From UBA2883 sp050873965 (GTDB lineage: Bacteria; Cyanobacteriota; Vampirovibrionia; Gastranaerophilales; Gastranaerophilaceae), in the NCBI GenBank assembly GCA_050873965.1, contig JBNMJS010000006.1, positions 1 through 34,080 on the forward strand: a stretch of DNA of 34,080 nucleotides, read 5' to 3'. This document shows positions 24,879 through 33,180 of the stretch, one piece after another (position 1 is the stretch's first letter; each line of letters starts with the position of its first letter). Under the pieces are notes generated by a model. The model was not told the DNA's origin. It saw nothing but the letters and a program-made list of their open reading frames with translations, and did no database searches. The position numbers were made by a program, and so were the translations under genes.

Positions 24879-26333
24879 TTATTGTCCAATTGAATTTGCA
24901 AATTCTTTATATACATTCATTCTATAATCAAATGCTGCCTGTGAGGTATTAAAGATATTATTATATGAACTTTCTATATCACCATATCCACTACGATTTT
25001 CACTTTTCATCATTTGCTCGTGGGTATTTGTGTATGGTGAAAGTGGGAAAATATCAGCCATTTGCATATAAGTTGGTAATCTATAACTAATGTCTTCATA
25101 AGCATTAAATGCGTTTTTAATTCTGTTTAATCGTGTGTCAAAATTTAATCCACCACAATCATTATCATCAGATATAATAGGACCTGCTGCATATTCATCA
25201 TTCCAACGTTGTTTTTTAAATTCGTGCATTACACTATTAAAATCATCTGCTTTACCCCAGTCGTTACCAGCAGTTAGACCTAAATCATTAAATCGTGTAT
25301 CATCATTACATTTTTCGCCAACAAGTGATATATCATTTCTACCAGTTTTAGAACGAATTTGGTTTGTTATGTATTGCATTTGTTTGTAGTTAGGGATTCT
25401 TCCGTGTCCACAGTAGTTACCCATATCATAGTCACCAACGTGTTTTGCACTATCAAAGAAGATTGAATCAAAACCTAATTCTACAGCCCAACAACAAGCA
25501 TCAATAAAGGCTTTTTCATCTTTATCCCAATTGAATGGTCTGCCTTTTACTGTCATTTGTCCTTCAGAAAGAGGCATTCTTATACCAGTTTTTAGACCTC
25601 TGATATGTGCCAAATCATTAAATGCTTTGACTTGTTCATCATCTCCCATTCTTTCTCTACCTCTAGAAAGATTTCTTGAGGTTAAGTTTTTGGAGATACC
25701 TGAGTGTAAATCTACTGTATATAGTGAACGGTCACCAGTCTTATTGTCGTCATAGTTACCCATAGTAGGATATAGTTGCGATAATACTATACAATTGGCA
25801 TAACTTTTAGATGATGGCGGAATTGCTGGTAATAGTTTTATTACGTTTAGCAATCCTTCTTGTTTTTCATTACCTTGTGAAAGTGCAACAGTTCTAGGAT
25901 TTATCTCAATATAATTTGCACGTCTGCCCCATTTATCACCATAATTTGGAGATAGGATATATGATGGAATATCATAATAATTATTTAATGTGCAAATACT
26001 TTGAATCGCTTGCTCCGGTGAACGTTTTAGTAAGTCTTCTGGATTAGTTGTAACCCATTTTTTACCAGATAATGTATGGTATGTATGATAATCTGTTTCA
26101 TCATCTTTGCAAATATTATTTCTACCTGTTAATATCCAAAAAAGTTTTTTTGCTGGTTGTTGGTCTCCGTAATAGCCTTTAAAGTTTATGTTTGCTTTGT
26201 TATAGGCAGCAATATTATTTAGCCCATTTTCATTATATGAACGGCTACTTTGTTGGTTTAATTCTTGTTTCTGTTTGTTGTTTGTAATATTCGTGCTTTG
26301 AATATTGAGAATATTACATTTATTTATTTTCAT
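24879..26333 (-). CDS. GH13-like (alpha-amylase fold) protein with N-terminal FKG tail
   Basis: The first 50 residues are polar, Asn/Gln-rich and end in NINFKGYYG (FKG at 51-53). The remainder resembles an alpha-amylase TIM barrel: VLSQLYPTMGNYDD near 183, FNDLAHIRGLKTGI near 238-251, GFDSIFFDSAKHVG near 288-300 (Asp294 at the nucleophile position) and ISLVGEK near 335-341 (Glu340 at the acid position). The Arg normally two residues before the nucleophile is Phe, so activity on glucans is uncertain. No signal peptide, no Shine-Dalgarno. The same N-terminal style appears in other unassigned proteins here. Confidence 0.65.
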   Translation of the reverse strand: MKINKCNILNIQSTNITNNKQKQELNQQSSRSYNENGLNNIAAYNKANINFKGYYGDQQPAKKLFWILTGRNNICKDDETDYHTYHTLSGKKWVTTNPEDLLKRSPEQAIQSICTLNNYYDIPSYILSPNYGDKWGRRANYIEINPRTVALSQGNEKQEGLLNVIKLLPAIPPSSKSYANCIVLSQLYPTMGNYDDNKTGDRSLYTVDLHSGISKNLTSRNLSRGRERMGDDEQVKAFNDLAHIRGLKTGIRMPLSEGQMTVKGRPFNWDKDEKAFIDACCWAVELGFDSIFFDSAKHVGDYDMGNYCGHGRIPNYKQMQYITNQIRSKTGRNDISLVGEKCNDDTRFNDLGLTAGNDWGKADDFNSVMHEFKKQRWNDEYAAGPIISDDNDCGGLNFDTRLNRIKNAFNAYEDISYRLPTYMQMADIFPLSPYTNTHEQMMKSENRSGYGDIESSYNNIFNTSQAAFDYRMNVYKEFANSIGQ

Positions 26334-26671
26334 ACTTATTTAAAAACATGAATGTAATTTTTTTTGCTAGGTAAAATTTGAAATAAATATAAAATCTTGA
26401 ACATGTTGTTATGGCATGCTTTGAGGATATTTTTTACAAAATTGATACAAATTTTAACAATTGAACTAGCAAAAAAATTTTACTTCATGCATTATTTAAG
26501 AGTGCGTGTATAATTGGTATATACGATTATACAGTCTAAAGAATTTTTATATCAACCTCAAATTTTCTTTAGAAAAATAGTGTTAACAATTCATAATAAA
26601 AGAAAGAAATTTCAGATGGTTTACAGTAAAATAGATTTGATAATCAGAATAGTCGACGGTGTGGGATGCTA
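26334..26671. other. Long intergenic leader region before the uridine-kinase-like gene
   Basis: This region holds TATAAT at 26509-26514 (plus strand, poor -35), which overlaps a palindrome with 8-base arms TGTATAAT (26507-26514) and ATTATACA (26526-26533). A hairpin with 9-base arms (26535-26543 and 26565-26573) follows, then an 18-codon open frame at 26616-26672 that overlaps the downstream ATG. A further inverted pair, TTTTTTTGCTAG (26359-26370) and CTAGCAAAAAAA (26466-26477), lies upstream. The start signals of the minus-strand GH13-like gene are not clear. Confidence 0.55.
26507..26533 (+). promoter_or_regulatory. Palindromic operator overlapping a -10 box
   Basis: Perfect 8-base arms separated by 11 bases, with the left arm containing the TATAAT of the putative promoter. 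A regulator bound here would compete with RNA polymerase. Which regulator is unknown. Confidence 0.45.
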
Positions 26672-26672
26672 A
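26616..26672 (+). CDS. Possible 18-codon leader peptide
   Basis: A short open frame, starting MVYSKIDLIIRIV, ends with a TAA whose last base is the first base of the ATG at 26672 of the kinase-like gene. This stop-start overlap suggests translational coupling. The ribosome site is weak (AAGAAAG), and a chance frame in AT-rich DNA is possible. Confidence 0.3.
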   Translation: MVYSKIDLIIRIVDGVGC

Positions 26673-27502
26673 TGGAAACATTTGAATTAACAGATTACAA
26701 TTTTTATTCAAGCAATTTAGATATGGACTTAATATCTAATATTGTTGAATGTTTAAAAGAAATTATTGATGAAGACAAAAAAGAAAAACAACCTTTGTTC
26801 TTGCATGTGAAAGATGGTTTTATAATGAACATTGCAAGAAAAGTTGTTCAAGAAAAGAAAAAAACATTCTTGATTGGTATTACAGGTGAAAGTGCATCTG
26901 GTAAAACAGTATTTGTTGATAATACTATTCAAGCGTGTATGAAAGAAAAAAGAGAAGGTATCTATACAGTAATGCGTTGTGATGATTACTATAAAGATAC
27001 ATCTAAAGAATTGCAAGAAGCAGGAAGTTATGAAGCATTGTTCAAATCAGGTTTCAGTTTTGATACTCCTGATGTAATTGACTTACAGCTTTTGAGAGAA
27101 CATCTATTGTGCTTAAAAGCAGGTACTGCAATTGTATCTCCAAGATATGATTTTAAAACTTGTGTATCTGATATAAATGGTGATATTAAAAAACCTGCGA
27201 AGGTTATTCTTACTGAAGGTTTATATGTATTAAATGAAGAAGTAAGAGATGTTATGGACGTAAAAGTTTATGTATTTACTCCATTGAATGTTATTAAAGA
27301 ACGTTGGTATAAACGTGCTGCTTCTCGTGGTAAGACTGGTGAAGCTGCTGATTTACAATTCGCAGATGTTAATAGAACTGCTCAAAAATATATTAGACCA
27401 AATTATGAAATTGCTGATTGTATTATCAACGGTATGGTTACACAAGAATATATTCAAGAAATTACTGATAAAATCTTAAATAGACTTTCTGAAATATGTT
27501 AG
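26672..27502 (+). CDS. Uridine kinase-like P-loop kinase
   Basis: This protein belongs to the uridine kinase/phosphoribulokinase family. An N-terminal extension of about 65 residues precedes the P-loop GITGESASGKT (about 69-79). Further matches are RCDDYYKD (about 102-109), SFDTPDVID, IVSPRYDF, VILTEGLYVL and ADCIING. The expected role is phosphorylation of uridine or cytidine in salvage; the N-terminal extension and a long middle make a specialised substrate possible. The start at 26672 is preferred because of overlap with a leader frame; an in-frame ATG at 26666 is the alternative. It ends at a strong terminator. Confidence 0.82.
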   Translation: METFELTDYNFYSSNLDMDLISNIVECLKEIIDEDKKEKQPLFLHVKDGFIMNIARKVVQEKKKTFLIGITGESASGKTVFVDNTIQACMKEKREGIYTVMRCDDYYKDTSKELQEAGSYEALFKSGFSFDTPDVIDLQLLREHLLCLKAGTAIVSPRYDFKTCVSDINGDIKKPAKVILTEGLYVLNEEVRDVMDVKVYVFTPLNVIKERWYKRAASRGKTGEAADLQFADVNRTAQKYIRPNYEIADCIINGMVTQEYIQEITDKILNRLSEIC

Positions 27503-27521
27503 TTTGAATGATAAATTTACG

Positions 27522-27553
27522 AAAAAGGAACTCATTATTGAGTTCCTTTTTTA
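27522..27553. terminator. Bidirectional terminator shared by convergent genes
   Basis: A 13-base stem (27522-27534 and 27539-27551) with a TTAT loop has A and T tracts on both sides. It lies 20 bases after the kinase-like gene, and on the minus strand its stem includes the last codons and stop of the opposite gene (stop at 27535). Confidence 0.9.
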
Positions 27554-28908
27554 TTTGTTTTTTTATGTTTATTTTGTTTTGCTTTTAATTCTTCTTGTTG
27601 TCTTTGTATAAGTTCGTTTCGTTCTTTATTAAATTTTTCGTAATCTATATCTTGTCCATTATCAATTTTATTCACATCAACATTGATGTTGTCATCGCCA
27701 CCTTGTGATGTTACACCTTTGTGTTTACTTTTTCGATATTCTCTCAGTTTTAATCTATAATCAGCATTTAATTGTTTTAGTTTTTCTTTGTAAACTTTTT
27801 TTCTTGCTCTTTTTGCTGCTTTTTGTTGTTTTTTTAGTTCTTTTTCTCGTTTCTTTTCTATTTTTGCTTGTCTATCAGCTTCCCATTCAACAAAATCTCT
27901 TGATTCGTAACTATCAAATGCTAGTTTGAAACCTACGATACTAACATCATAATTTGTGCCTTCAAGGTCGATAAGTTCACATCTGTTTCCATGAATATCA
28001 ACAGACCAAGTCCCTAAAAATGCTGGTGTATCACTAGTATATGCATATCCACAAACTAATATTCTTTCTTGATTATTTTTATCAAATCCTAATGGATATA
28101 TATCCCATCTTTTTTCTGCCAAATCAACACCTGTTCTATTGTGCCAATAGTTGATTATTGCTGCTCTTACTTCTGGTAATTCCCAGCTTCTATTTGATTC
28201 AAAATCATGTATCCAAAGGTTTGTTTTCCATATACCATCGTGAACGTATCCTAGTTTTTCTTTTGCAATGATATATCTATTATCTTCTGAAAAATCTATA
28301 GGTGTAATTGTTCTAAATGCACCTTCTGTTGAAATATCTTTATCTGTTTCAAAAATAGGTTTGTCTATTTTTTTTGCAACATTTGCTTTTTGCACTCTTT
28401 CAAGTTTGCTTAGTTTCATATCTAATGGTATTACAAAAACAGAGCAAGCAGTTGTGTTTGCATCTGCATAATAATATACAGTAGGATAAACTAGCATAGT
28501 AAAGTCACCTGACACTATCCCTTGTGCATTTATTTGTCTATCAAAGTTTAGTTTTCTTGGTAGATTTAATTCTGGTGAACCTGCTGGGTTATTATATCTT
28601 ACAAGTTTATATGTCGGTTGAGGAACATATTTCATATTGCTTTGTTTTGTCGGTGCGGCATCTTCAATGACTAAATCTTCTCTAGCAATTCCTTTAGAAA
28701 TTTTTTCATATTCTTCTGTTAACATATAGCCAGATTTTGGAAGTTCACCTTTTTCATATTCTTCTTTAAGTTCTTCCTTTTGTGCTTCATGTTGGTATTT
28801 GAATTGTCTTACAATGGGATCGTGTTCTTTAAATATATGAGGTTGTACTTCGTCACGTACTAACCTAATAGTTACTAAGAAACAGGCTGCAATTATACCC
28901 CAAAACAT
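27535..28908 (-). CDS. Unrecognised membrane-anchored protein with basic C-terminal coil
   Basis: The 457-residue protein has one N-terminal membrane helix (about 2-17), an acidic helical stretch (about 30-75), a beta-rich middle (about 95-330, with recurrent Trp/Tyr strands such as ILVCGYAYT and LWIHDFESN) that could be a propeller-like sensor domain, and a strongly basic coiled coil (about 345-400) plus charged tail. I do not recognise a family. It starts one base after the response-regulator stop, so it is the third gene of the two-component operon and a likely partner or target of that system. Confidence 0.75.
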   Translation of the reverse strand: MFWGIIAACFLVTIRLVRDEVQPHIFKEHDPIVRQFKYQHEAQKEELKEEYEKGELPKSGYMLTEEYEKISKGIAREDLVIEDAAPTKQSNMKYVPQPTYKLVRYNNPAGSPELNLPRKLNFDRQINAQGIVSGDFTMLVYPTVYYYADANTTACSVFVIPLDMKLSKLERVQKANVAKKIDKPIFETDKDISTEGAFRTITPIDFSEDNRYIIAKEKLGYVHDGIWKTNLWIHDFESNRSWELPEVRAAIINYWHNRTGVDLAEKRWDIYPLGFDKNNQERILVCGYAYTSDTPAFLGTWSVDIHGNRCELIDLEGTNYDVSIVGFKLAFDSYESRDFVEWEADRQAKIEKKREKELKKQQKAAKRARKKVYKEKLKQLNADYRLKLREYRKSKHKGVTSQGGDDNINVDVNKIDNGQDIDYEKFNKERNELIQRQQEELKAKQNKHKKTNKKGTQ

Positions 28909-28909
28909 A

Positions 28910-29581
28910 TTATACTAAACCCTCAATGATTGCTTTTTTAGTTGCTTTTGCACGTGTTTCTGCAGATAGTTTTTGTAAAATACTATGAACGTGTGCTTTT
29001 GCTGTTGATGTTGTTATTGTCAATTCTTTTGCAATTTGAACATTAGTCAAACCTTCAACAATCAATGCCAAAACTTCCATTTCACGTTCTGTTAATCCGT
29101 AATTTTGTTTTCCGGCATGATAGTTTATTTCTCCAGAAACTTTTGGTGCAACTTGTTCTTTTGGTGATTGAATATTTGATAAAACAAGTTTTGCAATTGC
29201 CGGATCAATCCAAGCAACACCTTCGCTTACAGAGCGAATTGCTGTACAAATTTGTTCTCTTGATGCATCTTTCATTACATATCCGTCAGCACCAGATTGG
29301 AATGCTTCGAATATATCATCAGAACTATCTCTTGATGTAAAAATAAGGATTTTGCTATTAGGGTTAAATTGTTTAATTCTTTTTGTTGCTTCAATTCCAT
29401 CAATTATAGGTAAACCAATATCCATGATTATTACATCAGGCAGTAATGATTTCGCTAATTCTACGCCTTTTATACCGTTTTCTGCTTGTCCAACTAATTC
29501 TATATTTTCGGCTTGTTCTAGCATTATAGATAGTCCAAGTCGTTCAAGTTCATGATCTTCTACAAGTAATGTTCTTATCAT
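28910..29581 (-). CDS. NarL/LuxR-type response regulator
   Basis: The receiver domain (1-120) has the acidic pocket at Glu8-Asp9, phosphoacceptor Asp54 (IIMDIGLP), a Thr/Ser switch (IFTS) and Lys at MKDAS (about 104). The C-terminal LuxR-type helix-turn-helix (about 160-223) contains LTEREMEVLALIVEGLTNVQIA and TAKAHVHSILQKL. This is a DNA-binding transcription regulator. It is 13 bases downstream of the hybrid kinase stop and one base before the next gene, so it is probably the kinase's partner. GGTGAT acts as ribosome site. Its targets cannot be read from this window. Confidence 0.93.
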   Translation of the reverse strand: MIRTLLVEDHELERLGLSIMLEQAENIELVGQAENGIKGVELAKSLLPDVIIMDIGLPIIDGIEATKRIKQFNPNSKILIFTSRDSSDDIFEAFQSGADGYVMKDASREQICTAIRSVSEGVAWIDPAIAKLVLSNIQSPKEQVAPKVSGEINYHAGKQNYGLTEREMEVLALIVEGLTNVQIAKELTITTSTAKAHVHSILQKLSAETRAKATKKAIIEGLV

Positions 29582-29594
29582 TTATTATCACCAT

Positions 29595-31151
29595 TTATTT
29601 ATTTGCAACGCATTTTTTATCGACTAATACATTTGTTAATAGGAATGAGAATTCACTTCCTTTATTTAATTTACTTTCAAGCCAAATTTTACCATTATGT
29701 GCTTCTACAATTTGTCTTGATAAATATAGACCAAGTCCTGTTCCTGTAGAACGTTTTTTGCTTGTGCCTTGTGAAAATCTTTTAAACAAGTGTGGAATAT
29801 CCTCTTGAGGAATCCCATTTCCATTATCTTGTACTGTAAAGATTAAGTCTTTGTCTTGTAATTTTACCGTTACATTTACTTTTCCATCGTTATTTGTATA
29901 ATTTATTGCGTTACCACAAAGATTACAAATTACACGTCTGATTTCACCTCTATCTGCGTGTATTCTTGTTTCTTCCGGAATTTCATAATTAACAGTAAAT
30001 TCAATATTTTTGTTATCTGCTAATGGTTTTAGTTCAGAATATGTTTGTTCTACTAATGATTTGAAATTGAAGTCTGTCATACAAAGATTTAATTTTGATG
30101 CATCATATTTGTAAACTTCTAATAATGCATTTACTAAGCCTAGCAAATCTTCATTACTTTTCTTCATTGTAGATAATAAAAGTCTTTGTTTTTCTGATAT
30201 TTCACCAATTGAACCATCTAAGAAGAATTTTAGAGTTTGGATTGCTGCCAATAATGGTGTACGCAAATCGTGTGTTAATGTAGCAATGAAATCGTCACGC
30301 AATCTATCAGATTCTTTTTGTTCTGTTATATCGTGCATTACTCCTACAAAACGTCTTGGTGTGTTATCTTCTGTGACGCAAGCAAAACTTATATCAATAG
30401 GAACTTCTTTTTCACTCATTGAATTTATTATTACACAATCCCTTATAAAAAATTCATTATCATCTGTTTTGAAAGTTTCAAGAATGTTTTTATCTTTTGT
30501 GTGAATTAATTTTGAAAGATTATGTTTCTTTAAATTGTTTTCAGACAAACCAAATAGGTTTTCACACGCTTGGTTAACGTGTTCTATATCACCGTTTGCA
30601 TCAACTAAGATTATTCCGTCTGCACAATTTGAGAAGATACTATTTAATTTTGCATTTGATTCAGATAGGTCTGCAGTTCTTTTTGCAACAATATCTTCAA
30701 GATTGTGCGAATAATCTTCTAATTTTATTTTTGCTTCTTCAAGTTCAGATATTTTTTGTCTTAATTGACTTAATAAATAACTTCTTTCAATACCATTTTT
30801 TATATTCAAAATTAGGTCATCATTATCCCAAGGTTTTGTAATATATTTGTATAATCCGACTTCGTTAATTGCACGTATAGCATTTTCTTTGTCAGCATAA
30901 CCAGTAAGCAAAATTTTACTTACTTCAGGGTATAATTCATTTGCTTTTGACAAAAATTCAAGCCCATTCATTTTAGGCATCATGAAGTCTGATATTATTA
31001 AATCAGGAGTGTTGTTTTGCAAATAATCTAATGCTTTTTGAGGTTCTGTAAAAAACTCAGCATTAGAGAACTCTTCTAAATAAAAAAGAGTTTTAAACGT
31101 TGAAATTAACGTTTCATCATCATCGACTACAACAATCTTCCCATCTTTCAT
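29595..31151 (-). CDS. Histidine kinase with N-terminal receiver and PAS domains
   Basis: Domains in order: receiver (1-120) with Asp10-12 pocket, phosphoacceptor Asp55 and Lys106 in TKPW; a coiled coil (about 125-170); PAS (about 170-280) ending with a PAC-type VMHDITEQ; HisKA with THDLRTPL (His294); HATPase with NLCGNAINY (N box), DNGNGIP (G1) and GTGLGLYL (G2). No membrane segment, so it is a soluble kinase that likely receives phosphoryl signal from another kinase and senses an internal cue through PAS. This architecture is common in Cyanobacteria. There is no Shine-Dalgarno; the promoter lies directly at the ATG. Confidence 0.94.
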   Translation of the reverse strand: MKDGKIVVVDDDETLISTFKTLFYLEEFSNAEFFTEPQKALDYLQNNTPDLIISDFMMPKMNGLEFLSKANELYPEVSKILLTGYADKENAIRAINEVGLYKYITKPWDNDDLILNIKNGIERSYLLSQLRQKISELEEAKIKLEDYSHNLEDIVAKRTADLSESNAKLNSIFSNCADGIILVDANGDIEHVNQACENLFGLSENNLKKHNLSKLIHTKDKNILETFKTDDNEFFIRDCVIINSMSEKEVPIDISFACVTEDNTPRRFVGVMHDITEQKESDRLRDDFIATLTHDLRTPLLAAIQTLKFFLDGSIGEISEKQRLLLSTMKKSNEDLLGLVNALLEVYKYDASKLNLCMTDFNFKSLVEQTYSELKPLADNKNIEFTVNYEIPEETRIHADRGEIRRVICNLCGNAINYTNNDGKVNVTVKLQDKDLIFTVQDNGNGIPQEDIPHLFKRFSQGTSKKRSTGTGLGLYLSRQIVEAHNGKIWLESKLNKGSEFSFLLTNVLVDKKCVANK

Positions 31152-31157
31152 AATATA

Positions 31158-31186
31158 ATTGTATCTTAATGAGGTACTTATGACAA
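31158..31186 (-). promoter_or_regulatory. Promoter of the kinase operon, probable leaderless message
   Basis: On the minus strand, TTGTCA (31181-31186), a 17-base spacer and TACAAT (31158-31163) are followed by 6 bases and then the kinase ATG at 31151. The predicted transcription start falls on the start codon, in line with the absence of any Shine-Dalgarno. Confidence 0.65.
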
Positions 31187-31241
31187 ATTCGTAACATAAA
31201 TGTAATATAATAAATTTTTATTTTTATTATAGAATATAACT

Positions 31242-32310
31242 ATGGATTTGAATGAATTAAAGACACGTGTTGCAAAAAATAAGGAGTATCTTTGACTTAG
31301 ATAGTTTAAAATCTGAGTTGAAAGCAGTTGAAGATAAACTTCAAACCCCAGAAGTTTGGGCTAATCAGAAATTGGCTTCTGAATTGGGACAAAAATCTAG
31401 AGAATTAAAAGAAAATATTGAAAATGCTAATACGTGGCAACAAATAATTGATGATGCTCAAATTGCTTATGAAATGGGCGATGATGAGTTAATTTCTGAG
31501 GCTCAAGATAATCTTGTGAAATTAGAAAAAATGCTTGATAAGTTTGATTTTCAAAAAATGCTTAGTGGTGAATATGATTCTGCTGATGCTATTTTGACAG
31601 TTAATGCAGGTGCAGGTGGTACAGATGCTCAAGATTGGACTCAAATGTTATTAAGAATGTACACTCGTTGGGCAGAAAATAAAGGTTGGAAGGTTGAACT
31701 TTTAGATAAGTCTGATGGTGATGAGGCTGGTATAAAATCTGCAACAATTAAAATTACCGGTAAATATGCTTATGGTTATGCTAAGGCAGAAAAAGGTGTA
31801 CATAGGTTAGTTAGAATTTCTCCATTTAATGCTAATGGTAAACGTCAAACGAGTTTTGCATCTTGTGAGGTTTCACCAATTATTCCAGATATAGAAAAAA
31901 CGATTGTTATTCCTCCAGAAGAATTGGAAGTCGATACTATGCGTTCTGGTGGTGCTGGTGGACAAAACGTTAATAAAGTTGAAACAGCAGTTAGAATTTT
32001 ACATAAACCAACTGGTATTGTAGTTAAATGTCAACAAGAGCGTTCTCAATTACAAAATAAAGAATACGCTATGCAAATATTGATTTCTAAATTGTTAGAA
32101 ATTAAGCAAGAAGAACACGAAAAGAAATTAGCAGAGTTAAAAGGCGAAAATTTTGATATAAATTTTGGCTCACAAATCCGTTCTTATGTTTTTCATCCAT
32201 ACAAAATGGTTAAAGACCATCGTACTGGTTATGAAATGGGTAACGTTGATGCCGTTATGGATGGTGATTTAGACGGTTTTATTGAAAGTTATTTGAAGTC
32301 ACGAAATTAA
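31242..32310 (+). CDS. prfB: Peptide chain release factor 2 with programmed +1 frameshift
   Basis: RF2 terminates translation at UGA and UAA. Frame one runs from ATG 31242 for 17 codons (MDLNELKTRVAKNKEYL) to an in-frame TGA at 31293. The site AAGGAG-TAT-CTT-TGA-C (31281-31296) is the classical RF2 frameshift signal: an internal Shine-Dalgarno, slippery CTT and a poorly read TGA. After the +1 shift, reading continues from 31294 (DLDSLKSELK) to 32310, giving 355 residues. The catalytic GGQ motif appears as GGAGGQNVNK. The anticodon-like SPF (ISPFN) motif specifies RF2. RF2 limits its own synthesis by this mechanism. Confidence 0.97.
31281..31296 (+). promoter_or_regulatory. prfB programmed +1 ribosomal frameshift site
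   Basis: AAGGAG (internal Shine-Dalgarno), a TAT codon, then CTT TGA C. This reproduces the conserved spacing and codons of bacterial RF2 autoregulatory frameshift sites. Low RF2 lets the ribosome pause at TGA and slip to the +1 frame. Confidence 0.95.
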
Positions 32311-32334
32311 TTGTCACAAAATGTAGATTTTATC

Positions 32335-32362
32335 TTGCAATTTGTCGAAAAAAAGCTATAAT
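32335..32362 (+). promoter_or_regulatory. Promoter of the zinc-ribbon gene
   Basis: TTGCAA at 32335-32340 and a perfect TATAAT at 32357-32362 lie 16 bases apart. The leader to the ATG at 32413 is about 45 bases. Confidence 0.6.
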
Positions 32363-32412
32363 GTGATATATGGCGAAGTCGTCGGTGATATTTAATTTTA
32401 GGAGAAACTGCA

Positions 32413-32676
32413 ATGTACCAAGATGAAACTCTTATTTGCGAAGATTGTTCAGCTGAATTCGTATTTACGGCAGGTGAACAAGAATTTTATGCTGAAAAAG
32501 GTCTTACAAATAAGCCAAAAAGATGCCCTGAATGTAGAAAAAAACGCAGACAAAAAAATAGGAAAAAATTGTATGATGCAGTTTGTTCCAAATGTGGTGC
32601 TAAAACGCAAGTACCGTTTAGACCAAAACCGGATAGAGAAGTTTTATGTAGAGAATGCTTTGAGGCAAGTAAATAA
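32413..32676 (+). CDS. Double zinc-ribbon protein
   Basis: The 87-residue basic protein has two four-cysteine zinc ribbons: Cys9, Cys12, Cys38, Cys41 and then Cys58, Cys61, Cys79, Cys82, separated by a very basic stretch (RKKRRQKNRKK). Such small zinc-ribbon proteins are common in Cyanobacteria-related and Chloroflexi genomes and probably bind nucleic acid; the function is not known. AGGAGA lies 7 bases before the ATG. It follows prfB but has its own promoter and ends in a strong terminator. Confidence 0.85.
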   Translation: MYQDETLICEDCSAEFVFTAGEQEFYAEKGLTNKPKRCPECRKKRRQKNRKKLYDAVCSKCGAKTQVPFRPKPDREVLCRECFEASK

Positions 32677-32680
32677 AATT

Positions 32681-32714
32681 AAAAAGGTGCGAATAATTAT
32701 TCGCACCTTTTTTA
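32681..32714. terminator. Bidirectional terminator
   Basis: A perfect palindrome with 16-base arms (32681-32696 and 32697-32712) bordered by A and T tracts. It terminates the zinc-ribbon gene and, from the other side, the Ser/Gly-rich gene ending at 32733. Confidence 0.9.
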
Positions 32715-32732
32715 ATAACCAATAATATAATA

Positions 32733-33107
32733 TTAACAAGTGAATGATGTTGAACATCCACCCCCAGAGGAGAAAGAACCTCCACTAGAGAATGAACCTC
32801 CTGATGATACAGATGAACTACCACTACTAGATGAGGAAGTTCCACTGTATGCAACAGAGCCAGCAGTTTCAGTTGAACCTGATGATGAAGATGCAACATA
32901 AGATGCATATTGACTATAATCAATAGTTACTGATGTCGAAAATTCACAACTATCATAACTGCTTTGGTATAATAGACCACCCATTGTTGGTGAATTATTT
33001 GAATATGCAACAGAACCAGATGTTTCACTCTCGTTATTGTTGCCTAGTATTAATGAACCAAAAGGTTGTTCAGAATTTGTGTAATGTGATGTAAATCCAA
33101 GTGCCAT
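32733..33107 (-). CDS. Small Ser/Gly-rich protein with C-terminal Cys
   Basis: I do not recognise a family. The 124-residue protein has no signal peptide. It has a decapeptide repeat (SETSGSVAYS at 27-36 and TETAGSVAYS at 79-88), a hydrophobic-polar middle, then a Ser/Gly tail with tandem GGSFSS units (103-108, 109-114) ending GGGCSTSFTC, the last residue being Cys124 with Cys118 just before; Cys54 is the only other cysteine. AAGAGGAC precedes the ATG. The shape recalls ribosomal peptide precursors or Gly/Ser-tailed surface proteins; no modifying enzyme gene is nearby. Confidence 0.7.
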   Translation of the reverse strand: MALGFTSHYTNSEQPFGSLILGNNNESETSGSVAYSNNSPTMGGLLYQSSYDSCEFSTSVTIDYSQYASYVASSSSGSTETAGSVAYSGTSSSSSGSSSVSSGGSFSSGGSFSSGGGCSTSFTC

Positions 33108-33180
33108 AGTTTTAAAGTCCTCTTATCTTACATATATATAAAGTGAACTTTGATACACTCAATTTCAAATGTTAAAAAAG

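Noticed and set aside
26359..26477. 12-base inverted repeats TTTTTTTGCTAG / CTAGCAAAAAAA as a mobile-element end pair
   Set aside because: Only about 95 bases separate them, the arms are mostly homopolymer, and no target-site duplication is visible.
31267..31293. GTG at 31267 as the prfB start
   Set aside because: It gives an N-terminus unlike RF2 and ignores the frameshift signal; ATG 31242 with a +1 shift explains the sequence better.
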